DNA of 64,000 bases, taken from Rostratula benghalensis (Eukaryota; Chordata; Aves; Charadriiformes; Rostratulidae). Within the stretch, counting starts at the first letter, position 1; the number at the start of each line of letters is the position of its first letter. A program made the position numbers and the translations under genes. This document shows, one piece after another, positions 44,469-58,285 of the stretch. The stretch covers positions 1-64,000 of the forward strand of contig VXAI01000272.1 of the NCBI GenBank assembly GCA_013399305.1, read 5' to 3'. The notes beneath the pieces are model-generated. The model ran no database searches and was not told the origin of the DNA. It saw only the letters and a program-made list of their open reading frames with translations.

Positions 44469-47400
44469 CCCGATTCAGCTACTTGAGGTGACGCTGGGGA
44501 TATTCTATCACTAGAGATGATATGTCTTCCTGAAATGTGCAGTGAAAATCCAGAATGTTTGTGATCACACCTGTCCTGATACTTGGTTTTGAGATTAGTA
44601 GTGATCTTCTCTACCCTGGATGGATTGATTCCAGCTGGCTAATTATACTTCTCTGACAGTAATTTCAGCTGGAAAATATGGCTTTTACTTTCTGTTGTAT
44701 GGGGCAAAGATCATCAAAAGGACTCAATGAGATCTGACTGTCCAATCCATTGTAAGCTTGTGAAGTGTTTCTTTTGGATGCTGTGTTGGAGTAGAGGAGC
44801 CTGGAGACTGACTTCTGCCTTGGGCTGTCCCTGTGTTGTGTCAGGTGTCATGTGCAAGGGCTGCTGTCGCACTCTCATCAGCTGCTCTGGGACCAACCCA
44901 GAACTTCCCAGTGGGAACTTCTCTTCCTTCTTTTGGAAGTGAAAACCAGTAAAGAATTGTAGATTCTCTGGAAGTCACCTTAATTAGCAGTGACTGATTA
45001 TCAGTGCCTGTATTGTGGGGTTGTCCTCTGTGCTAGGGAATCATGAAGGGAAGGCACAGAAATTTCACTTGGACCTTGAATTCCTTCAACTCTAAAACTA
45101 AAACCCCAGCACTACAAGGCAAGAGAAGATATGTATTTTTAGTGTATGTTCCTGTTGCTTAGTAACAGCTGTCTGCAGTGACCCCGTGTTGCTGGTAAGA
45201 AAAGTAATGATGTACAAAACTGATGTTAAACAAGGAAGATCAGTCTTACACCTAGGAACTGTTCTTTATGTTCTATGATACTTGACATACTCTGTACGTA
45301 GTGTATACTCTGGAGTTTCCTGAATAAAAAATAAAGGATGCTCTGAAGGCAAAGCAATTTGTGACCACCATCAAACCTCTGATCTCATGCACTTCTTCAG
45401 GGCAGTGTTCCCCAAGGGAACATCTCTTTACCTCTGTGATCCTTCGTGATGAGGTACCAGTGATGATGGAGACCCTGCTTTGTGTAGCATACTCTTTTGT
45501 GATGTACAATTACAGTGGAAGTGGCTGTTGATGACAGCCTACAGCCAGCAAGACATTGTTGTGCTTACTTCTTGTCAGAGAAAGGATCAGTATTATAAAA
45601 GGTGAAAAATGGAAAGTTTCACAAAAACTGCTGGAGGACTTGATCCTGTGTACTCTGACTTGGTCTAGCAAAGCACAGTTGTCCTGGACCCACTATATGC
45701 CTACGACTGTATGTTTTGCTAAACTAATACTAGAATGGTGTGTGTACTAAGGGATGTGAAGAACAAAGTAGGTTTTCAGTTCTGCCCTTTGGATCTGAAG
45801 CAGAGACAGACACTTGTTTCCCTCCACAGGTTTCCTGCCACTCCTCTCATACGTTTACTTTCACACTGAGAAATAATGGGAACTGGGCCTTGAGCATCTT
45901 TCCTCACTGCAGGCAGTGGCCTCCATGGAAGGTGGCTGCTTTTTAGCCTTGTTGTTTGCACTGGGGAGGAAAATGAAAACACTTATTGTGGTTCCTTCTT
46001 CCATTTGAACTGCTGCCTCTTCCCTCAGCTACTCTCTCTTAGTTGCTCTTGCACAGTCTTGTTATCACTGAATTTATGTTTCTAGGTTGTTTTCTTCACA
46101 GTCAGCAGAAAAGGAACAAACGTTTTTCCTTCACGTGTCCTCTGACAATAATATTTGCGTTCTGGAGAGAGGTTTGTTTTGCATTTATTGGCACATTTAG
46201 GCAGCCCCTTTGGGGGAGACTTCTGTGAAAAGCATGGGAGATGGTCCTGCTGTTGCTGTCTTTGGTCACTGAACTGTGCCTGGAGACCATGGCTGGAGGA
46301 GTAAGTGAAAAGTGTCTGAAGAATCTTTATTGAGCTGCATGTTTTCTTTATCACACTTGGGCTTGCTAGCCCTGAGAACTGTTTAGGGATGTCTTGTGTG
46401 TATGTATAAATGTGCAGTATTGCCCTTGTGCCTTCAATATGTTAAATATTCCGGTGTTGTCTCTCTCGAACTCTATAAACTACAGCATACGTTGGCTTTT
46501 TTAGAGGATTCTCCAGTGCTGGGCATCCCCCCAGAGTTAGTCAGTCTGCATCCCAGAGGCTATAGTGTGCTGGCTTTTTGTGTGCTCTTCACCAGACAGG
46601 AGCCTGCTGCCTCCATTCGTGGCTTTCTACACTATTTGGAGAGGCCAAAGCCATGTCATCTTCTTCATAAAAGTGGAATGGTCAGTTTATCTTCCTGTCA
46701 GGTGCGACAGCAAACAGCTTCTTTGGTGGAGAGAGCCGCAGTGTAGCTTCACAATTATATGTGAGAGCTGAAGCTGGCTGAGTAGTAAATGCTGCACAGT
46801 CTCCTTCAACAAGACAAGTGCATGGGGTGGCTTCTCCCAGAGTGGTGATAACAAAATGTGTCCCTAAGAATTGTTGTGTGTGTCTGAAACAGCATCATCT
46901 AGCCTTATTCCCTCTGTGGCCCATGAGCTGAGAGCTGCTGTTGCTGCATTGATTTATGGGATCCTTTAGGGTTGGTGCTGGTGGCCAAGAAGAGCTGGGG
47001 CAGAAAGTCATTTGCCAGCTGCTGATTTATGGCCCTAGTAAACAGTCCTGAAAAGCACAGTGGGAATTTTCTGGACCTTATGTGGTTCCAGCTGACTGGA
47101 AGCTCCAGGCTGTTATTTGACCATGTGGAGTAATAAAACTGTGAAAACTAATTAACTTTTGGGCCTACTGCAAAACAAACTGGTCTGTGCAAAAAATTGC
47201 CCACACTTGCAAGTGACAGTGCCTTTATGGGCTTATAAGCCTGTATTTAATGACCAAGCATGTAGTATGATACATGAAGTAGGTTCCTTTGGCTGACTTC
47301 TAAGGCCAAACAGAATATAACAAGCTCTAGTGATCACTGAGTATCTGAATACCAGCTTGGGATAATGTTCTCTTTTATCCTTATTAATTATGTAGCTGAT

Positions 47401-50400
47401 CTGTGGGTGGAGGTTTGACAGAAAACTGCATTGGATGGTTTCTTGTAGTCTAGACCAGCCTGAATTATGCACGCCCAACCTGAGCTGAAGCAGTTCATTC
47501 AAGGAAAGATGCTCTCTGCAGTGGGAGTGCTGTAGTCTTTCTGAGGTCATTCTATTTGCTGTTCCCCGTGAAGTGTAGCTGAATGAATTCTTCCCAGTGG
47601 GAACACCAAGATATTTTTCTGATGTTAGCACGCAAAAGAGAGTCAGCCCTACTCAGGGCCTGCCTTCTGGGATGCGGATGCTCTGTGTGTGCTGGTTGTG
47701 ATGGTGACACCAGAGAAGGGATGTTTGAGCGCCCTGGTATTGTGTTCCTCACCAGTGACAAGACACTTACCAACATTGTATATAGATGATCCAGCCTCTG
47801 TCATCCTACACCGATTTGGAGGGAGGGAATGACTGGCATTATTCCCACTTAATGGGATCACTAAGGTAACCCTCCTTCTGTCCCATCACTCCTGCATTAC
47901 TCAGTAGCCCTTACTACTGAATATTTAACTGCCTGGATTGTTTGAGTCAAAGCTGTGCCTGCTGATTCCTCTTGTTCTTTGCTAGGATCTATCAATTATC
48001 AGAGCTTTGTGTAGAGCCTTTGCTCGCTGGGACATAATGCAGCTTTACTGTTCTTTTCTGACTGATAACTCAGCACCCCAAAGAGCAGAGCTGGCTCTTT
48101 TGCGGAACATAGGGTGCTCTGAAGTGAGTTGTGCAGTTGTTTGCTGTGTTTGAACTGCACAGGCTTTAGCTGCAGCACCTGAGAAAGCTGCAGGCAGTGC
48201 ATGGCCTATTCTCTCACCCTGTTGAGGAGGGAGGGAGGAAGGGTGAATATTAAACCAGGCCTCTTTGCTGCCCCACTATGTGACGATGGAGTGGGGAGGC
48301 CTGATCTGGAGCTACCTGCTGTGGAGGGCAGGCTGTGTGCTGGCCAGGGCTGTGCCCATAGCTGGATCATCATGCAGAGTGTCTGTTTGTCATGATTGCT
48401 GTTACAGGAGCAGGTATTTGGAATTTGAAAGATAAACTGTACTGAAAGCAGTAAAACTGTGAAGTGATGAGATTTTTAAAAATACTTTTTAACTTAATTT
48501 TTGCACCCTCATCTTTCTGATGGATGCGCTTGAATTGTCATGGTACTCAGTGAGAGTAGTGGCTAACATGAGTCTATCCCAGTCTTTGGTTTTCTTTGCT
48601 GAGCTAAGTATTATTGCAGAGCTACTATTTGACCTAAAGTAAGTGTATGTGCATACTCACTGCTGTAGAATTGTGCTTTTTCATGCATCAAATCAAGCCC
48701 CTGTGGGTTTTCACCTCCCTCCCAAATCTGGCAGACGGTGAAAAAGGGAGCTATTTTTAATCTGAAATGTTCTGTGTTTCAAGTCCAGAGTATAAAATGT
48801 AGTTTTTCTCCTAACAAGTTTCATGGCTGATTTGCTATAAAACTCCTTGTCTTTAAAGGAATGATAAAGCTTTCTACAGGAAGGGCAAAAGTTCTGTTTT
48901 TTGAGGGCTGTGGATCTTAGTTCCTTTGAGAAACTGAAAAATGGTGGTGATCACTGTCCTTGGACTGCAGAATTTACCCAGAAGGAGGAACAATTCAACA
49001 GAGGTGCCTGGAAAAGTTTAGTGTGGTAGAGTGATACTAAGAGACCCAGTTCCTCTCCAGGAGGGGAGATAATGGTCCCTGGATTTGGAATCCTTTGCCT
49101 GAAACAACATTTCTGGCAACCAAAGAGATCAGCATTTCTGGCAGAATGGTATTTACACACTTTTCATCATCTTCTTGCTGTCACTACAGTTCTATCATCC
49201 CACTGGAGTTACAGCTCCATCTGTCTTCTTTGAAAGGCTGGCATGTAATGTCCAGGGGAGAAGATTAATTTCTGGTCCAAGTGTTCTCCCTGCCCAGAAG
49301 AAACAGGTATATAACAACTTTCTTCCTCTCCCCACTGTATGGGCTGTTCTTTGCCTGAGCCTGGTCTGATGGGTCAAAGGGAAGGTCACCTTCCAGAGCA
49401 GGTCCATCCTTCTGTGCTGACTCTCCTGCACCCAGAGGTGTGGTGATGTGGGTAGGAAGTTGTTACCACCAAGGTGCAGACACCCATCTAATCAATAAGG
49501 GCTGAGACCACTGACTTCTTGCCGTAAAGGGAGGAGGAGGAGGAGGGATGGAGGCAGAGCAGATCCAACCAAATGGGCAGGCAGCTGGAGAAAGCAGCAT
49601 GCTCAAGTTTGCAAGGTTGCTTTTGTTCAGGACTTCAGGCTGAGCAATGTGCTGGGTGCCTTATGGGTGTGACAAGAGACATGTTCCCTAGTCAGTGCTG
49701 AACCCTGTCCCTCTGGCACTGGGGGAGCTGCTTCAGTGGAAACCCCACCTCACCTTTCTTCTGGCTGCCAGTGCTGAAGGGGGGCTACTTGTGACAATCC
49801 AGGTGGTCTCTGTGCTGGTGGCCCCTTGAGCCTTCACCACAGCCCTCACCTGCCCTGCTGCAGCCTTGGTCAGCCCAGGCTCACAGCTAATGAAACACAA
49901 AATAAGAGGGGCTCCCTGCAGTTGTGTGGGAAGAATTTTTCTTGCTGAGTAAATTTCCATCCTGGTTCCAAACCTGGCAGCACCTTGCAAACATAGCCAT
50001 GGCCTTTGCTGTAAGGATTGCCTAGCACAGCCCATCAGTCACAGCATCCTGGCACTTGGTAAGGCTGAATGGGACAGCCAAGCTCTGAGCCCAGCAGACC
50101 ACCCCTGGGACTGCCCTGCAGCGTGCTCCTCTCTCTTCTGCCTGAAGCAGCAGGGGAGCAGTACTCGTCTCCTGGGGCTAGCTAAATCGTTGTCTCTGCC
50201 TGCCCTTCATCTCACTAGCATTGCTCGCCAGATATCTCACTAAGCAGCAGCAGAGAGAGACCCAATGGCTCACATCTGATTAACCTCTACAACTTTATCC
50301 TGTGACTTAATTGGATTAGCTGCAGGGGGGTAGTTTTGCTGGCATTGCTGTTTGGTTTGGGGTTTTTTAATTTTCCTTAAACAGGTACTTATCACTGTCA

Positions 50401-50875
50401 CATCTGTTGCAAGCAACAAGTTATAGTAGCAAGACCTGTGAATAAATGAGTGGTGTTTGCATTTTCCCCACTGCTCAGCTAACAGCTCCTGCCTCTCTTC
50501 TGAAAAACTGCTGTACCTGATGCCTGTGAGATGGGTCTGAGTAAGACCTGCAGTCAGATCTCTTGGGAGGTGTGGGTCTTGCCTAACCAGCCTGGATGAC
50601 AGAACAAGAGTACCTGATTGCTAACAGTAGTTCTGTCACTTCTGGGAAGGATTTCTGCTCAGTAAATGTTCAAAGCACTATTAACGTTCCATGTTCAGTT
50701 TTTTTCATCTCTTTTCTGAGCTTTTAGTTTCCTTCATGGCCTGATTCTTCTGCACCTTAGGATTTTTGCTTGTATCACTGCAGTGGCTGTGGGCTGTAGG
50801 GAATTGACCTTATTCTGCACTGCAATAGCCCTTCCTTTTCAAGCACTTCAAAGCTCCTTCTCCAGTATCAGTTAA

Positions 50876-50925
50876 TTTAGTTTCACAGATGGGAACATGG
50901 AATAGGGAGATCAGTGTTCATATCC
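50876..50925 (-). repeat. Possible MIR-like SINE fossil, reverse orientation
   Basis: TTTAGTTTCACAGATGGGAA then CATGGAATAGGGAGATCAG loosely resembles the MIR complement. Weak. Confidence 0.3.
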
Positions 50926-53900
50926 TGTTACAATGGGGCACAAGCTGCTACAGACCTTAGAAGGGAACAGAATCCATTTGTTTGTGGGGTTGTCCCTCAT
51001 TCCTCAAGTTGCTGTCTACCTACCTGGTTCCCAGTTGAGAAACAGGAGAACCAGTTTACAGGAGACTTTTCCCCCATGTTCATCCTTCTGCCTGCCAACA
51101 CCCAGTTACCCCTTCAACAAGCTTAAAATAGAAGCCTTTCTCTTTGCCATAACTCTAATTGGCCCTGAATTTGGGCACTGGAGGGATCATTCACCTCCCT
51201 GGGATAATAGAAGAGGTACATGCTGCTGAGAAGCTCTCTTTTACATCTGTTTCTAGACAGCTGTGCACAGAAAGAGTGAATTGTAGGTGTGATACTAGAG
51301 CTCGGCTCTGTTCCAGGAGGAATAATAGATGTACCAGCACCACTCTCACTGTTACAAGATCAAAAGTGCTGTTACATTAAAGCTGGTATTAGTGCCTGGC
51401 TTGGCAAAAGAGCTGAGAAATTGTTCCAGGGTTTTAATGTATGTTCAGGTAAACTGTCATCCATAGGATCAGGCCTTTGAATTTAGTCCCTGTACAACAG
51501 CATGGATTTTAGTGACTTAATGAAAGTGTAACTCCAAGGAATTCCCTCTTTGCACGGGGCTTGAATGTGACTCAGTTGTGAATGCTGCGTGCATCACAGT
51601 TAGAGTCTCTAAGGTAAGGGTTCAGTGCATCTGGAGTGCCTCTATGGGGTGTGTGGTTATCAGTCATGGACTCTGCTGCTGCTCATAAAGAAAACATGAT
51701 CACTAAGTTGAATTATGATGGCCATTGGTTTCCTTTTTCAGATCTAATGTATTCATGTATGTCCACTGGCCCCTCAGCAGCTTGCAGGCTGGATATGTAA
51801 ATTGGTAGCTGCAGAGAATGACCGATCCATTAATAGGGGGAATTTGATGCTCATAAAAATGAATGCATTTAATGTTGCATGGAAAAGGTTTTCTTAGATT
51901 TTAAAGTTGCCTAAGGATCTCTTACTTGGAATTTTGTGGCTCAGGCTGTATTTGTTACAAAAGCAATACAAATGGAGAGGCCCTGTGGTTTCAGAGGGTT
52001 GGCTATTCTTTTGTCTATGAGTATCGCTTACACTTTTTCTGTATCAAATGCTTTTCCAAGGAAGCTGTGAAAATGTGAAATGCAATAATATCTGAAAACA
52101 AAGCATTGCAGTCCAAATTCACTGCGCCCACAGAAATAGCTGTCTTTGGAGATTTGTTCAGATACTACTTCTCCAGGAAAAGCCAAGTTTTAGTAAGTAA
52201 TTTTTCATTATTAGGCTTTCAGGGAGGGATGTAGAGGACTAAAAGGATTTGGTGGGTCATTAAAATAAGTACAGATCTGTGGGGTTTTAAACACAAGATG
52301 AAATCCTGGCCCCTCTGAAGGGGCCTCATTTGCTTCCTTTGGGCCTCATGCTAATTTCATTACTGATTTCAGAAGGGCAAGGACTTCCCCTGATTTTAAT
52401 TTCACAGTGTTTCTTTAAGCATGCAGAAATAGAAATATTCAATTTCTTTTGCTGAGGGTTTTATTGAAGGAAGCTCACACAGCATGCACCCCTTCCATGG
52501 TAGAGCATTTGCGTGATAAATTTCCTTTTTCAAGAGCAGGCGGTTATGGTGATCCCTCAAATGTTGAGAAGCTGCACTCTGAAAACACTGACGCTTCTTG
52601 CTTTTCCCTTTAGCACTGAGAGACAAATACTTCAGCTCTTCATCACTGATGCAAGCCTGAGCTGAAGGGCCAGGAACAAATATGCAGAGAGAATATTGTG
52701 ATACGCACCATAAAGTTGTGCCAAGGAGAAAGGAACATCCAGGCTCAAATGATCTTTTTCCCTGAGGCTTTTATGGTTTATTTTAATTTTTTCTAAGGTG
52801 AAGTGCTGGATCCAAGCCTTGCTAGCAGCCAGCATATTTCATGTCAGGGAAAAATTTCTTTGCTATCATCTTCCTTGTCCACAGCCTCTCTAAATGTTGG
52901 TGATTTTTGTGCAGCAGAGTTTGGCTGCAGAATGTCTGTCATTACTGTAACACTGTACGACTCCCTGGGCACTGCATCCATCTCTGGATGGACTGATCTG
53001 TTCTTATAAGAATATATGCCAGGGTTAGACTAAAGAGTGTCTCCATTTTGCAGCCTGAGGATCTGACCATGTTTGGTATGTTTCTGAGAAGGTGATGGAA
53101 AGAACCAGATTTGCTGGGTGGGCAGCAGGAATAGAATGAAGGTGAAGTACCAATGTGGGGTGGCTGGGGATGTGGGTCTGGGTGGCATGGCATTTCTTTC
53201 CTGCAATATGATTTTTGGAAAATTTAAAAAAAAAAAATAATCCCTTGGAGGCAAGTAGGAGTGCTTGGTTACGGTGTCTTGCCTCTGAAGGTAGCTAGTT
53301 GTGATGGTGGGATTTACAGTCTGCTATGGGCTGGTATAAGCCAGTTTTTCAACCTGTAGAAAGGCTGCTGTGTTTGCTTGAAGGGCAAGTAAGCAGGCAA
53401 GACCCAGCTGCTTTCTTTCTGGAGGCTTAATCTCTCAAATAGTCAGTGCCCAGGGTTCTTGGGAGTCTTATCTCAGTGGCAGCTGAAGTTATTTGGCATC
53501 TTTGGGTACCAGTGACTTTCTGGGGCTGCGGAAGGCCACTGTAGATGCCAGGCCACTCTAACTACCAGCTCCTTGCCAGAGAGCTCCTGCTTTGCCTGGA
53601 CTGGGCTGTAGCACCTAGCCCTGCACACAGCAGCCAGTTTGTATGGCTCAAGGATAAAGGAATAGTAAAATGAATAGGACTGAAAAGACCTTGAGAAATT
53701 TTTCCCCTTCCGCATAACCACAGCCACCACCACAGATCAAAGGTAGCTAGACTGTCCCGTTTCCTTGGTGTAGGAGGGATTCTCACTTTCAGCTTGTTTG
53801 AGACCAGGGTCACAAGGCCTGAGAAGAGTGAATGGAGAAGTTCTTCACCAGGACCTGCTTTTTATGGTAGCGCCAGCTGGCAGTTTCTGAAATAATTTTT

Positions 53901-56900
53901 ACTTTAGCTGCCTCTAAATTCTGTACAGGTGAGAACTGAAGCAAGCAACACTGATCAATTAAAATGGCCATATAATTTTCATTACCATAATAAAGTTAAT
54001 TATTTTATGCAATAGGACAGGAATTAATCTCACCTAAGCAACTTAGTCTCTCATACTTCCCTACTTGCTCCAACAAGCAGTTATCTGTGCAGTGAGATTT
54101 TCTAGTGTAGGGATGCTCTGGGAAGAGTGTGCTTTGTGTTGAAGACAGCCATGGGAGTGGGACTGCCTTGCTTTCCAGCTGTGTTCCCTCCCTTGGTTAA
54201 TAGGTGAAGAGCCTGATGGCCACCTTCTAGTCCACAGTTATTTTGCTAGCTTACGTGGTAACTGTGATAAAGAAGATCCCGCTACTGCCTGGGTAATTTC
54301 CTTTCTGAAGAGGGATTCTGCTGAAATTATTTGTCTGTTGAATTAGCTGAATTAAAACTCTAGTTTCCCCTCCGTGCTGGAGAAATACCAAGACTCGAGG
54401 TGCAAATCCTTAAACCAGCAGCAGGTTTGTGCCTGTCCTATGTGAGACAGAAATACTGCCAAGCCCAAAGCAGCTTCACAGCTGGGCCACAGCTGCTTCC
54501 TGTTTAGTGAGAACAAGGACCATGACTGACTGTCACTGCCTTCTGTCTGTCTCTGGGGTGCAATAGCTCTGAGTCCCACACATGCTTATGTGTAGCACTT
54601 TGCTGCAGGGCTGAGCAAGGCTGAAAATCTTGCCTGTGTATCTCCTGTCCAGCTCCTCCAAGTCACTCTGTGTGATGAGCAGAGCGTGGTTATATCTGTT
54701 CTCCATCTGCCTCTTCATCCCTCATCTTCACTATCATTAATTGTTAGCATCTGGCTTGAAAGATTGCCTCTTAGCACGGCACTGATGGGATCTTTCCACA
54801 GAGGATTAAGGCTGGAGTGGATTGACAGGAGACAGTATCCTTGCTGTGGGAAGTTTGCCAGTTGTCTGTGGGCTCAGTGCTGCTGCTCTTCCAGTTACTC
54901 CGGTTCATGTCAGGACATAGGCAAGGGTCACTTGCAGCTCCATGACCCCTCACTGGAGTCAGCTGGCCAGATGTGGCCTGGTACACTGTGTGCTGGGTTT
55001 GAGAGAGGCCTCCTGCACCCAGCTGCTAGATGCCACCTTTGCCAAGACTTTCATTCCTTTTACATCAGCTGCACCATCCCGTGGAGGTGATTTCATACCT
55101 GGCTCATCAAGGTGGTTTCCACTGTGTGATCTCAGTATTTTAATCAAGGATGTGGGTAAGGATAACAGCATCGAGGGGGGTACTGGCAGTAGGAGTTGAG
55201 ATATCATTTCTCACTGTTTAGTGCTCCTTAGGTGGCTAATGTGTCTGTAAATCCCACAAGTGCTTTCCTGTAGCTTTGCTTTCTGTTACTGCCTCGCCTG
55301 CCAGGATTTCAGGGGACGCAGATCTTAGCTTTTGGCAAAAACACAGCTTCCTTTCCTTGTAAAGGTACTTAGTATGTATTTCCAGTGCCCCGAAGCGTAG
55401 CCGAGGGCCCTGCTAAACTGACTAAATCTGGGCCCTGACAGATTATGCTGCTTTTTGTTTGGTTTGCTTTGCTTTCCTGTGGAGTCTATGTTTTTTTCTG
55501 TACATACACAGGGAGCAGGGGAGAATCCCTTGACATTTGGGAGGCTAGGAGTTTCCCTTTACCTTGTTGGTCTCTTGATCTGCTCCTAACAAGTCCTTAG
55601 AGATCCTTGTTGCTCTTTCCTAAAGATGATCTGTGTCCTGCAGTGACCCCAGAGTACCTGTTACTTTGCAAGGACAATCTGGGGCCTGGAGGCGTGTTTA
55701 CTCCTTGCTGGTAGTAGTACAGGTGATGACTCTTTTTCCATAGTTAGGATGGACTGGCAGAAACTTTGTGCACTTTGAAGCTATCACACCAGGGAGGGTT
55801 TCCATGTGTGTCAATCCTGGCTATAGCTGTGGCAAAAAAAGTTGTCTTCCTTCTCCCAGTATAAAGGAAAAACTTTCTATTTAATCCATCTCAGACTTGA
55901 AATTTCAAAGGTAGCCAAGTAAAACCAGCAGACTTCATGCCAAAGGGCTCAATTTTGTGGGCTTCTTGGAGAGAATGTTAAAAAATGTTCACAGCATAAG
56001 CATTGTTGGTTTTTTGGGCTTTGGCATTTTTTGTATGAAAATCCCAGTGGCTGGTATTCCCATGTCACTTTAAGCCATTTGAGATAACATTTCTTCTGTT
56101 TTTTTCATTAAAACATTTTTTATCCTGATTTGTGGGACTGAGCAAGTAGAAATTAAATCACTACTTGGTATTTCCTTGCCGGTCCTATCTGTTATCCCCA
56201 AATCCTTTCAGCTTTCCCCAGCTTGCCTTGAAGGGCTGGGAAAGCTGGCGCTGGCGCATTATGTTGCCTGTCTGATTGTTGTGGGGTTGTGTTTGTGCGA
56301 GGAAGGTCACGAGACAAAAAGACCACCAGGCAGGGGTGGGTGGGGGGTGTTCAGTCCCTCTCCATTCAGTCCTTGTGGCCATGGGTGGGAAGAACCTTGT
56401 TTGCATGACAGAATTTCAGGGAGCGATTGCTTTTTTGTTTAGGTTTCTTCCACGGCTGCCGCATGGGCCCTGGAGGGCTACAACAAAAGTAGAGCATATG
56501 TATGAGATTCATGGGCTTGAAGCGTGCTGAGATAACCAAGAGGCAAAGCCATCAGTGCAGGAGTGACTGAGCCAGAGCCAGCCACTGTGTGCCTGCAGCC
56601 TGGAGACTGTCAGCAATTACTCTGCTTGTGCTGTGTCCCATCTTGGCTCTGGTGGGAGTCTCTTTGGTGTTTGAATCTTGTGGGCTGAGATCCTTAGCAG
56701 AATGAATGCTGTGGGGGTTTTCTCTCTGTGGAGTGAGGGTTGTAGTGGAACAGGAGAGCTCTACGGACCCACCACAGTGGCTGCACTTCCCTGAATGTTT
56801 TTGAGACTTCCAGACAGTGACTTTTATTTGCAGCATCCTTCTCCTTCCTTGCCCACCAGTTCCATGCTTCTGGAGCATCCTTGTGTTTAAACAGTGCCTA

Positions 56901-57911
56901 CTTCCTCATCATCTCTCTGAGAAACTGATTTGCTGTCCTTCAGTGCAGTGCTCCCCTCACTCCCCATCCTTAGAAAGCAGCTCAGTCTATATTTACCACT
57001 GGTGTGCACAAAGGCAAACATTGTCAGGGGCTCATTGTAACTGTCCTAATTACCCTAGTTCATTTGCATAAGAAGATTGACCAGCCTGTAGTAGTGGCTT
57101 TGCCTTGGCCATCTGATATAGGACACTTAGATTTGGGGAGCAGAAAAGAACCAGAGTTCCCAGACTGGGTGTGGGATGGGGAGGGAGTGGCAGTTTTGGT
57201 CCCTAACAGCATGGGTTCAGCAGCAGCCCTTCCTGGACGGAGGATGACTTGTCAGCTCCCAGCCCCTGGTAGCACAAGGGTGTCATACTCAGTTATAGTA
57301 GCTGCCAGTTTCCCAAAATGCAGATTCAAGGAACCCCAAGTATGTCTGAGCTCCTGGCTGTCCCTTCTGAGTAAATCCTTCTCCGGTGTAGTGTGTATTT
57401 ATGTATTTTAAGTAGGTGTTGACCCTGCTTGAATGCTTTTAGATTAAGCAGTGACCTGCCTTGTGTTGTCACTTCCCCCAGGCACATGTAACTTCTCCTC
57501 CTTGTGTTTGGATTTCTTCCAAGGAGCTAGCTGTTCCTGCAGGCAGGCACTAAAGGGAGAGGAAAGCAGCTGGGATGAGGCACAAGTCAGGAAGCAGGCT
57601 GAAATGGCATGATCTCTTGACCCAAAACAATAGTGAGTGTTGTTAGGGCTTGCTCCCACTGCAGCAGCTGCAGAGCTCACACTCCTTTCACTGAACTGAG
57701 AATTACTCATATTTTCTTCCCCTTCCCCTCAGTGCCATATGTAACGTGATCTGCCTGTGCCCAGGCTGGCAGATGGAAAAGCAAGGTGCTCTTCTATTTG
57801 CAGTAGCAGTTCTTCATGGGCTCCACTGACTTGTGAAGTTGCAATGCTCAAGCTTGTCAGCTTTGGCAGAGCAGCCTTTCTGGAGCCCTTTACTGTCCCT
57901 GTGCTGCTGCT

Positions 57912-57927
57912 CTGTGTGTGTGTGTGT
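57912..57927. repeat. (TG)n microsatellite
   Basis: About eight GT/TG units followed by further interrupted TGTG sequence. Confidence 0.8.
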
Positions 57928-58220
57928 CTGTGTGCCTGCGTGAACACACCTTAATCTCTTCATCTCTCTGCTGCTTCCAGGAAAGACTCTCACGCTTGGA
58001 CATCTTTTCTTGTTGCTTGTGGATATCACCAAGCTTAGCATACTTCCTGGGGGTGCTAGGACCTTTATCTTAACCTGTCCTTAAAAATCCCCCTTCTAGT
58101 ATTTGGCAATTTCCAATTTTTACTAGTCAGTTATTAGGTGTCAATGTAGGGAGCGTGTAGCTTCATGGAGGTAGCTGGAACACAGGCAGCTCATCTCAAC
58201 TATATTTTAAGACTCTTACA

Positions 58221-58285
58221 TCCTTGGGTGAATTACTTTGCCTCTCTGCCTTGACTTCCCAGTTCATAAAGGGGAACTCTGTCTA
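58221..58285 (+). repeat. MIR-like SINE fossil
   Basis: CCTTGGGTGAATTACTTTGC then CTCTCTGCCTTGACTTCCCA and GTTCATAAAGGGGAA follows the MIR consensus order CTTGGGCAAGTTACTTAACC, CTCTCTGTGCCTCAGTTTCC, TCTGTAAAATGGGGA. Confidence 0.6.

Noticed and set aside
54686..55090. 134-codon open frame in the RHBDL3 intron
   Set aside because: No match to the rhomboid core, GxSG or EF-hand motifs expected from later RHBDL3 exons; consistent with chance.
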